From NCBI GenBank assembly GCA_017506865.1, contig JAFCMP010000312.1, positions 806,001-870,000 on the forward strand: DNA of 64,000 nucleotides, given 5' to 3'. The stretch comes from Tribonema minus. Taxonomy: Eukaryota; Sar; Xanthophyceae; Tribonematales; Tribonemataceae. The notes under the pieces are model-generated. The model had not been told where the DNA came from. It saw only the letters and a list, made by a program, of their open reading frames with translations, and made no database searches. Shown piece after piece: positions 12,301-21,182 of the stretch. Made by a program: the position numbers and the translations under genes. Every line of letters starts with the position of its first letter. Within the stretch, counting starts at the first letter, position 1.

Positions 12301-15300
12301 TCTTCGTTGCTGAGCGTTGTCGTAGTGGCGCGGGGCATCTGCTGTAAGTGCTGCGATCTGTCTCCCCCTGGTGACTTGAACGACAGCACCTGGAGGTACG
12401 GCATGATTGCGAGGGGGCGGGGGGGGGGGGGGGGGGGGGCATGAGCGTCCAGAAGGCTGAGCTGCTGCTGGTTGATGTGCTGCCCCAAGCAAGCATCAAC
12501 AACGCAGCGACAGCACAGCAAACACTCCATCTGTGTTCATGGAGCAGGTTGACTCTCCAGCACGCATGCCTACAGCGGCTGTCTGATGAAGGCCCTGCTT
12601 GCTGTGGCGGTGCCTGGTAGTCACCGCCATTGCTGAAGTTAGGCAGGGGGGGGAACGGAGAGGGTTGAGCGCTGCTGCTGCTGGCCCAGGCGCGCTGCAG
12701 TATCGCATGGCTGTGAGGTTGGCAGGCAGCAGCGTGTGCGCATGATGGAAAGAAAGCAGCTAGCCTGTGCTCAAAAAGCAACCACCTTCCGAGAGCTGAA
12801 GTGCAACGGTGACGCATCCACGACAGCAGCGTGCGGTATCATAGCAAGAGCGCGAGTGCTGTGCTCTTGTGATCAGCGTTCGGAAGCTCAACTGCAGTGG
12901 GGACGCCCCATCGCGAGTCTGCAGCGCGTCATGGCAAAGCTGCGCTGTGCGACCCGCATGTCGCTGCATGCAGCGTGCGTGGTTCAGTGGCGAGGCGTGC
13001 ACAGCATGTCTAATGCCGCATGCAACTCGTGAAGCATGGTGCATATACCTACCAGCTTTGTGAGGTTCAGTGGCAGAGCAACCCTGTCGTCCGCGCGGTG
13101 AAGTAGCGAAGGCACTCTGGGATTCGGGTCAGGGCTAAGATAGAGTAGGGCTAGGGTCAGGGTCGGGCACAGGGCAAAGGGATGTGGAGCTTCCGTTGCT
13201 GCTGACGATGGTGTCAGCGACTGCGCCTACAGAGCGAATGGCCATGCTCAACAGCTCGTGTTTCCTGTGTGTTGATTTCATGGCGTGCAGGTGATTTCCG
13301 ACAACGCCGACTCCAGCCAGGAGGAGGACATCTTCAGGGGCATGCACTACGCGGTGGACAACGGCGCAGACATCATCAACCTCTCGCTTGGGGCAGGTAT
13401 GTATTCGTTCAGTGCAGCATCACCCTACCCTATCCCTAACCCTGCCCCTCACTGGGGGCAGCAATGTATTCATACGTGTAGGACGACGAGCAAACTGCCG
13501 TGTGCTGTTGACATGTCGTGGTGGACAACGGCGCTGACATCATCAACCTGTCGCTTGGGGCAGGTACGCATTGAGCTATGTATTAAGTGATCGGACAGTC
13601 TTGTTCAACTTTGAAGTGCTGGCGAGCGGCCGCGCAGACCTGATCAGAACGCCCAGGAATACTCCGTTCTGTGCAGTGATGTTGACATGACATCAACCTC
13701 TCGCTTGGGGCAGGTATGTGTCCGTTTAGTGCAGTATAGCCTTACCTTCACCCCGACCCCCCCCCTCGCTGGGGGCAGTAATGTATTCATACGTGTAGGA
13801 CGATGAGGAAACCACCTTGTGCTGTTGACATGTCGTGGTGTACAAAGGCGCAGTCATTATCAACATTTCGCTTGGGGCAGGTACGCATTGCACTATGTGT
13901 GAGGTGATTTGAATGGTGTTGTTTAGGGTTGAGTTGCTGGCGGGCAGCCGACGCAGCTCACCCCAGCCCCCGCCCGCGCAGTTGCTGTTGCGCGCGTTAG
14001 CCTGCGTGCCGCCCTGTGCGGTGCATATCTTCATTCGCTTTATCGTGCATGCGTCCATTTCAATCACTCGTGTCATTCATTCATGTCACTCACTTCTTTT
14101 GACAACACAGACCGCGCGCACCAACGATGCCGGCGTGCGCGACAGCATTCAAGCATGCATTCATTCTTGAATGAAATGTGTTTGCGCCGTTCATGTGTTC
14201 ATCCACGCGTGCGTGAGAGCATCCATGCCTTCACCGACGCTGTGGCGTGCTACTTGTCATGTACTGCTCCTCATTCATCCACACTACACGAAAATTCATC
14301 CAGTTCGGGGTTCCAATCCACAGACCGCTTCGATCTGTCCCATACCGGTCGTGCCAGCTCCTGATCGTATCACAAGCTATTCCATTCATAACTTCATGTA
14401 CGCAGGCCCCGCGCACAACCACCGACGCCGGCGTGCGCGAGAGCATCCACGACCTTGACGCGCGCCGTCGCATACTGCTCTTCATTCGAATATTCATTCA
14501 TTCATTGTCCTTCATTCATGAATTCATGCACGCAGGCCCCGCAAAAACCACCGACGACGGCGTGCGCGAGAGCATCCACGCCTTCACGCGCGCCGTCGCG
14601 TACGCCACCGCGCACAACGTCACCGTCATTGCCGCCGCCGGCAACGAGCTGTTTGACTTTGACAAGGCCCACGACCAGGCCGTGTGGCCAGCTCAGCTTG
14701 CTGATGTTATTGCCGTGGGTGAGTTAGGGCTAGGGTTAGGGGTAGGGCTAGGGTTAGGGTGAAAGCCAGGGTTTTGACTTTGACAAGGCTCACGACCAGG
14801 CCGTGTGGCCAGCTCAGCTTGCTGATGTTATTGCCGCGGGTGAGTTAGCGCTAGGGTTAGGGCTAGGGGTAGGGCTAGGGTTAGGGGTAGGGTTAGGGTG
14901 AAAGCCAGGGTTTGACTTTGACAAGGCTCACGACCAGGCAGTGTGGCCCGCTCAACTCGCTGATGTGATTGCCGTCGGTGAGTCGCGAGAGTGCTAGGGC
15001 TAGGGTAGGATTTGGGCCAGGGGTAGAGTTAGGGTTCACGCTGCAGCACTCTCAGGCCTTGTGGCCCGCTCAGCTCGCTGATATCATTGCCGCAGGTGAG
15101 TCGCAATAGGGCTAGGGCTAGGGTAGGATTAGGGCTAGGTTAGTGTCAGGGCTAGAGTTAGGGTCAGGGTCAGGGTTATAACGTTAGCGCTGCGGCACTA
15201 CCAGGCCGTGTGGCCCGCTCAATTCGCTGATGTGATTGCCGTAGGTGAGTTTAGAGAGCATTAGGGCAAGGGTTAGGGTTGGGGCTAGCGTTAGGGTTAG

Positions 15301-17367
15301 GGTTGGGCCACAGCACTAACCCTAACCCTAACCCTACTGCCAGGCAGTGTGGCCAGCTCAGCTCTTGCCGTCGGAGGGCTAGGGCCAGGGTTAGGGTTAG
15401 GGCTTGGGCTAGGGTTGAGTTTAAGGTCAGGGCTACAGCACTTAATGTTGGGATCGCCGTCGGTTAGTCTTAACCCTTGCGACGGGGTACAGGTTGGGGC
15501 CAAGGGTTGGGGTTGGATTTAGGGTTGGGGTTAGGGTCAAGGGTGAAGCTACAGTAGCCGTGGCTCGTGCAACTCGATGACGTCAATTTCGTCAGCAAGT
15601 TGCAGTTGGGGCAGGCTCAGGGTTGGGGCTAGTGTCATGGCTAGTGTTGAAGTTGAAGTCATACTTGCCAGCGCCTCACATCGCAGCGCAACCAGTCAGC
15701 GGCAATGTGCGGTCGGGGTTGGAGTGATTATACACCTCTCGTGCAACCGCTTGTACAACCGATAGCCCGCGCCTTGAGCGTGGCCAAAATCCCACAAGCA
15801 GGACGCCTGGAGAGCCGCACCACTTGGTTGCGCGCCGTTACAATGGGTAGGGTAAGCCTAGGGTGAGGGTTCTTGGATCAGATGTAGGTTCTCATCAAAA
15901 AGCAGAACGGGAGAGCCGCACTGCTTGGTTGCGCCGTCACAAGGGGTAGGAGGTTGTTTAGGGTCAGCGTTATTGGGTCAGAGCCAGGTTCTCATACCAC
16001 CTACCTACCTACCTACCCACCCCCGCAGCCGCGACGGGACCGTACCTCCTCGGCAAGCGCCCGCACGCGAACCTCGACCGCCCCGCCTTTGAGCACAGCA
16101 ACTACGGCGGCAGCGTCATCGCGACAAGGCGTAGTGCAAGTAGGCTTAACAGTGCTGGAATCATTGCGCAAGGGTCTCAGGTTCTCATACTACATACCCA
16201 CTCGCGCCCCCCCCCCCGCAGCCGCGACGGGACCATACCTCCTCGGCAAGCGACCGCACGCGAACCTCGACAGGCCCGCCTTTGAGTACAGCAACTACGG
16301 CGCCAGCGTCATCGCGTTCGCCGCGCCCGGCGGCGGCACGCGCGGCCTCGCCGACGGCAACCGCGAGCACTGCCGCGTGCCGGAGCTGGGCGTGGGGCAG
16401 CGCGCGGCGTGCTACAACCTGGACCTCGTGTACGGTGCGTCACTTGTTGAACTTGCATCGCTTCAATATGTTCACTTCAAATTGGTTAATGTGGCGCGTG
16501 CCGGAAGGTGTCGGGCAGCGCACGGCGTGCTACAACCTGGACCTCGTGTACGGTGCGTCACCATGGGCATCTTCAACTAGAACTTTTCTGCTAGAAAAGT
16601 ATATCGTTGACGTGCCGTGTGCCTGAGCTCTGCCTGAGCTCGGCGTCAGGCAGGGTGTGGCGTGCTACAACCTCGACCTCGTGCGAGGTACTTGACTTTT
16701 GCTGCGTTAAGAGTATGGTCAACGTGCTGTGTGCCGGAGCTCAGCATCCGGCAGTGCTCTGCGTCTGCATCCTCTGGACCTCGTGTCATGGTGCGTCGCC
16801 ACGAGCATCTTCATCTTGAAGTTACTGATTCAGGACAAGCCACATCTTCGATGCCAGCGCAGCCGTGCGCATGCGTCGTGTCATCAACTTCAAGTTGCTT
16901 CCGTCTCAGAAGAAACCCTTCGGCACTCTAGCAACCGTGCACGCAGGCGCCGCTGATCCCCACGCACGCGTGACACACGCTCACCGCGATACACCCCTCC
17001 CCCCCCTCTCCCCCGCCCCCCCGGCGCCTGCTGCCGCGACTGCGGCTGCTACCCCCTCCCCCCCCAACCCCTCCCACCCGCACTTACCCCCCCCCCTCCC
17101 CCCCCCCCCCCCCCCGCAGGCGCCTGCTGCCACGACCCCGACCGCGGCTACTACCACGACTTCAACTTCGGCACGTCCGCGGCGGCGCCGCACGCCGCCG
17201 GCGTCGCCGCCCTCGCCATGTCGCGCGCGGGGCGGCGCCTCGCGCCCTCCGAGGTGCGCAGCGCGCTCATCGCCGCCGCGGACGACCTGGGGCCGCCCGG
17301 TCGCGACCCGCGCTTCGGCTTCGGCCGCGTGAACGCTGGCCGCCTCACCGAGATCCAGCTGCTGTAG
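9327..17367 (+). CDS. Secreted subtilisin-like serine protease (S8), complete
   Basis: Second S8 protease, 551 residues. Exons: 9327-10017, 11833-12047, 13291-13396, 14536-14718, 16222-16434 and 17120-17367. All introns are GT-AG and phases match throughout. Signal peptide at residues 1-23 (MWRLASLACLVLQACTAPLA), I9-like propeptide (about 28-110), then an Ala-rich and a strongly basic Lys/Gln linker (about 120-180) absent from the paralogue. Catalytic Asp229 (VAVLDQG), His271 (SHGTW), Asn374 (AAGN) and Ser489 (GTSAAAP) are all present, so it should be active. Introns fall at the same protein positions and phases as in the gene at 204-7448, except that the exon 4/5 junction is shifted by one base. 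C-runs precede the acceptors of exons 5 and 6. The start is the Met of the signal peptide. Confidence 0.88.
10018..10375 (+). repeat. Echo of the exon 1 donor, second protease
   Basis: The exon end CTCGATCAAGGTACC recurs as CTCGATCAAAGTACT at about 10121, with the same AACAAATGC following. A weaker third copy (CAGATCAAGCAG) is near 10352. The intervening intron text (CACACATAGGCACGCG-like) is also repeated. Confidence 0.75.
11315..11832 (+). repeat. Echo array of the exon 2 acceptor, second protease
   Basis: Four upstream copies (near 11327, 11475, 11577 and 11685) of the acceptor plus about 45 bp of exon 2 (encoding GFYPQHPTLAANVN). Each carries its own CGCAG acceptor and is followed by intron-like AACCTCAA text. 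The real exon starts at 11833. Confidence 0.88.
12048..12500 (+). repeat. Echo array of the exon 2 donor, second protease
   Basis: Copies of the GAGGCGGAGCTGCTGCTGAT region and its GTGACG/GTGATG donor recur at about 12120-12140, 12230-12265 and 12460-12480, with TTGAGCGTTGTCGTAGTGGC units between. A 20-base G run sits at about 12420-12439. Confidence 0.75.
13500..13890 (+). repeat. Echo array of the exon 3 donor, second protease
   Basis: Three copies (about 13508-13567, 13670-13715 and 13826-13885) of the exon 3 end encoding NGADIINLSLGA. Each ends in TCGCTTGGGGCAG followed by an intact GTACGC or GTATGT donor. The real exon ends at 13396. Confidence 0.88.
14100..14535 (+). repeat. Echo array of the exon 4 acceptor, second protease
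   Basis: Copies near 14108-14155, 14200-14245 and 14400-14475 repeat the first 40-75 bp of exon 4 (encoding TTDDGVRESIHAFTRAVA). The last is nearly intact with its CGCAG acceptor. Spacers are rich in CATTCATT. Confidence 0.85.
14719..15560 (+). repeat. Exon 4 donor echoes interleaved with telomere-like GGGTTA
   Basis: At least five copies of the exon 4 end (CAGGCCGTGTGGCCAGCTCA to the GTGAGT donor) occur at about 14775-14845, 14908-14985, 15050-15100, 15195-15250 and 15340-15375. Each is followed by a block of degenerate TTAGGG/CTAGGG. Copy length falls along the array, from about 70 bp to about 35 bp. Confidence 0.88.
16010..16135 (+). repeat. Long echo of the exon 5 acceptor, second protease
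   Basis: About 110 bp nearly identical to the start of exon 5 (16222 on), including the poly-C tract and CCGCAG acceptor. It still encodes AATGPYLLGKRPHANLDRP in frame, then diverges at ATCGC. It is the youngest-looking acceptor echo in the window. Confidence 0.88.
16490..16800 (+). repeat. Echo array of the exon 5 donor, second protease
   Basis: Three copies (about 16495-16560, 16615-16690 and 16735-16800) of the exon end encoding GVGQRAACYNLDLVYG. The first keeps the GTGCGTCA donor exactly; the next two decay. Confidence 0.85.
16935..17060 (+). repeat. Degenerate echoes of the exon 6 acceptor, second protease
   Basis: GCAGGCGCCGCTGATCCCCA near 16945 and GCGCCTGCTGCCGCGAC near 17025 resemble the real exon start at 17120, separated by C-rich tracts. 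Confidence 0.6.
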
Positions 17368-18110
17368 CGCGCCGCTCATTGCTTCCGGCGGCGGCGGCAG
17401 CGGCGGCGGCGGCGGCGGTAGCAGCGGCGTCGTCGGCGGCGGCGGCGGCGATGTGACAACTGCTGTAAACGCCGCGCCGCTGCCACTGGCAGCGGCAGCG
17501 GCGGCGGCAGCGGCAGCGGCGGTAGTAGCAGCTGCGGAGCGCGGCGCCTTGGGCCGCGCGGCGGTGTGCTTCTCCCTGCGGCGGTGCATGGCGCGCCGCA
17601 GCGTCTGACGGGTATGTAGGGCGTCTGCAGCTCTCTACAGAGACGACTGGCAGGGCAGCGGCGGCGCTGCGGCCATGGCTGCGTGGCGTGCCGCGGGCGG
17701 CGTGTCTGAGGCGCCACGCGGTGTCAAAATGACGCTGCGCGCCAGCTGCTGCGGCGGCCTCCAAATTCAACGTGTGCCGCAAAAAGAGCTTCTACTTTGA
17801 AGTATACCGGGTCCAAATTGGTCGCCTGTCGCCTTTGGGTGGGGCGGAGCGGCAGCGTGCCTCCCCCAGGCTCCTTGCGGCGGTTGCGAGATGTACGACG
17901 TTTTCAGCTTACAGAGGGCGCGCACGAGCGACGACGAGCGCGCGTGCGCGCGCGCGCATAGTGATTACGGGTATCAAGTAGAGCAGTGTTTGTCTTTCTG
18001 GTGCTCAGTTTCTGGCAGTCGCAATCCCCCCCCCCCCCCCTAAAGGCAAAATCAGTTTTGTGCATCCAAGATCCCCCCCTTCCCCCCCCCCCCCCCCCCC
18101 CCCTCCGTTA
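17368..18110. other. 3' flank of the second protease: GCG/GGC repeats and C runs
   Basis: 17385-17535 is almost pure GGC/GCA triplet repeat; a CG-dinucleotide run lies at about 17940-17960. C15 at 18026-18040 and a longer interrupted C run at about 18066-18103 follow. No coding signal is convincing here, because frames open in all directions through low complexity. Confidence 0.6.
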
Positions 18111-20070
18111 ATCACACGGCACGTGCACAACCCGCCCTGTGCGTGGAAGGCGTGAGCCAACCAGCCGTTTTGCGTGTACTTCAAGGTGAAGTTGAAGTTG
18201 TGGCCGGGAAGTCGTGTGAGGGCGCCGGGTAGATTGCGCAGTCCGCGAGGGTACGTAGGCTACGGCATCCACCAATAAGTTTTCAGGCCGATAACGCGCC
18301 AAGGCGCAACAGATGCCAGCGGTGCACACCAGGCACCAGGCGCTGCTGTTGGAGCGAGGGGCGCATCCCGCTCCCCGCCTTGTGTAGCTAGTTTCCCTTT
18401 GTAATCCCCCCCCCCTGCCCCTCCCCCCCGGTGTTGCCATTGACTTTGAGCCCGGCAAGCTGTTTGAAGGTACTTCGAAGTTAATGGGTTTCACAGTGAG
18501 AAATTGCGCACCTGGCATGGCACCAGCACGTGTTGAGAAGCCTGCGCTCGTTAACTCCTCTCCCTTTTGGCCTAGTCACCCCTATTCCCCTCCCCCCAGC
18601 CCTTTCCCACATGTTATTTTCAATATGAAATCTTTCTCTTCTGTGAGCAACTGTGCATGCGGCAAATGTCGGCACAGCCTCTTTCTGCCTTCTGTGGTCC
18701 GCATGCCCGTGCTTTCGTCGGATGTGCGCTGTGATGTGCGTGTGCGCTTGGGACATGGCGTGCATATATGCATCTCATATGCCGATGGTTTGCACCGATT
18801 AGATCACGTGATGTCGTTGGCTAGCTGGCAGTACTCACCATACTGATTGCATCGCGTGGCGTCATTTGCTGGTGGCAACACTCACTGTGTTGCGGTTTTG
18901 GGTGTGTGCGCCTTGGCTAAGAGAGTGACATGCCATCAGAGAGTTCCAGGTCTGTATCAGGGCTTCCTGATGATCAGTTAGTGTTGGTTCGGATTTCAGC
19001 AGCCCCAACCTGGGCTGGACATTCTGAAGCCCGTGTGAGAATCATGCGATTCGTTCTGTCAGTGCACGCGCATAAATGTTGCGTGTGCGATGAAAGATTG
19101 CATGTGCGGCCTTCGTGCCGCAATGACGTGCCTTGCATCAGCCAAAATGTGGTTCATGTGCTTCTGGCGCACAACATGCATGCCTACCCCCAGCAAGTTG
19201 AGCAATGTGGGTCTTCACAAAGGTATTGGTGCTTGTGATGATGCCGCAGTCGATGAAAGTAAAATGAAAAGAGACAAGTGGTGGAGTCATCTTTGGTGAT
19301 GTTAAGGCAGAGCTCAGGGCAACGCCACCAATGACTCCCACTGCCGCTGTGCAACTTGCAAGTACTGTAGCTCTGTCATGGTATATCTATACGCAGCTGT
19401 GACATGTCGCATAACGCTAGGTGCAGATTGTATAGTCAAGCACGCGGTTTGCTCCAAACATACCAAGTACAAATGGAGACCGAGAAGGCCGCACTGGCAG
19501 ACGACAAACAAAGGCATTGTCGCCTGCCAAAAATCAGTGCTTTGTTTTTCTCATGGACAATGGGCACGCACTCATCCATTGGCAGCATCCTGCAATGTGA
19601 AGCCTGACTGACCACGCTCACGAAGCACAACATGCCTGAAGCGTAACCTTTGGCAAAACCAGGCGCGCAACAAGACTTACAAAACAGCCGCAGGACTGAA
19701 CTCATCAAAATCGTCAGCGCAAGCCCGTTGTGTCAAATCCAACCCCCAGCTTGAGCCACCTTACACTAACCCTAACCCCTGCGCACTGTAAGACTGCGAT
19801 CCGCGAAGACCTGTACTGACCGTGACTTTCATTGCCAACCCGTCTAACCCTCGTTGAACGAGCTACCCGTCTAACCCGTCTAACCCTCGTTAACGAGCTA
19901 CGACCCAGCGCGCCTCCAAGTTGGCAACAGCTGGAGCCCTAATAGCCCTCTGCATGCATCATGCATCACATTTGCATCTACCCAAAAATCAGGTGCCCTG
20001 ATGCAAGCCGAGCCTCCGATATCTGTGTGCAAGACTTGCACACCGAACACGGGATGTATGTCATGACTGT
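18111..20070. other. Intergenic, nothing recognised
   Basis: No exon with family motifs, no RNA gene. Short local duplications are present, for example a CCGTCTAACCCTCGTT unit twice at about 19840-19900. Small open frames look like chance. Confidence 0.5.
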
Positions 20071-20074
20071 GATG

Positions 20075-20265
20075 GTACAAATAGGAGGACGTAGGGGAGG
20101 ATCCCGAGATGCCATTTGGCGGCGGCGGCGTTTGAGTGGTTGTCGTTGAGACACTTTCAGACTGTCACACGACATGTAGATTCCGTACAGCAAGCTTCAA
20201 GTTAGATGCCATTCATCTGGGCTTGTTCGCGCCCTGAGCGAGAATGAATAAAAAGTACAAATTGG
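20075..20265 (+). mobile_element. SINE-like retroposon copy 2, with 11-bp target duplication
   Basis: The body at 20086-20254 is flanked by GTACAAATAGG (20075-20085) and GTACAAATTGG (20255-20265), 10 of 11 bases matching. It is longer at the 5' end than the copy at 2170-2307 and shares the internal GTTGAGACACTTTCAGACTG segment, the CATTCATCTGGGC segment and the AATAAAAA tail. No open reading frame. The differing flanks of the two copies show independent insertions. Confidence 0.75.
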
Positions 20266-21182
20266 TCAGTATACATCACCGCCCATCTGAGCGCTCAAGC
20301 TGTGCCACAGTGTGCTCATGACTGTGTGTTTTGTGTCACAACAAGCATTCTATGGCAAGATATCCCTCGCACCGCTTGCCCCAATTGGCAGTATACAAAA
20401 TCCGGCGAGTGACCGTCATTGAATATACCGACAGTGGTGTTGCTGACAAATACTGCAATCCATTGATTGGTCATAATACCACCACAGCAGCGGCAGATCC
20501 GATGGCAGCTCGGGTGGAGATGACTCATTGACAAGTCGATACCCCTCATTGCGAAGTCAATACCACAGCATGGTGACGGTGCATGATAGCGTTGCCTGTA
20601 AAACACCGCAATGCTCATGCTGTCTACACACTCCGGTCCGTCGTGACAGCCAACAAGTGATCAGTTGAGGCTGTAGCCAGCAAGTGATCAGCTGAGGCTG
20701 TAGCAACTGCCAGTCAACCAAAATTCTCTCATGAAATTATCGCCATGTTACATGATACACACTCAAGTATTGCAGCTCAAATGGCGACACCAGCACCTGA
20801 CAATTATGACGCAAGCAGTGCTCATGAGGGTGCACGTGCACAGCAGTAAGATATAGATATAAGCTTCAGAGTACTTTATTATGGCTATAGGCTTCACACA
20901 CTCAGTTCGGACAGCTGTTGGGGCCTGACAAAACATTGCATTACAAGGCTGCCGCAAGTACAGATTTCTGTGCGGATCAATCATGATGTCGCGACGTTGT
21001 CTACCGACTTCTGGCACAATGTGTGGCAGCCTTATGCAGCGTGTCACACTAGTAGCAGCTGTAGTACATCATGATGCACTGACTGCCAGTGGGAGTGGAA
21101 GGGCACTGCTGCGCTGGGGTATGTAGTGAGCATGGCATGCACACTACCACAGTTGACTTCAAGGCTGAGTCTGACTCATTCA
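20266..21182. other. Intergenic, nothing recognised
   Basis: Downstream flank of the polyketide synthase. A 27-bp AAGTGATCAG...GAGGCTGTAGC unit is repeated twice at about 20650-20705. No gene signal seen. Confidence 0.5.

Noticed and set aside
12248-12817. Long open frames on the minus strand inside the second protease intron
   Set aside because: They arise from GC-rich repeat units and a poly-G run; no domain, and they overlap donor echoes of the plus-strand gene.
14100-14480. Alternative first halves of protease exon 4 as mutually exclusive exons
   Set aside because: The copies lack donors and the catalytic Asn segment, and drift into CATTCATT repeats; better explained as echoes.
14720-15540. 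A chromosome end inside the window
   Set aside because: The TTAGGG-like blocks are degenerate, interrupted by exon copies and flanked on both sides by the same gene, so this is interstitial.
16865-17589. Pro/Ala/Gly-rich open frames on both strands
   Set aside because: Low-complexity C and GCG runs open every frame; the plus-strand exon 17120-17367 explains the conserved part.
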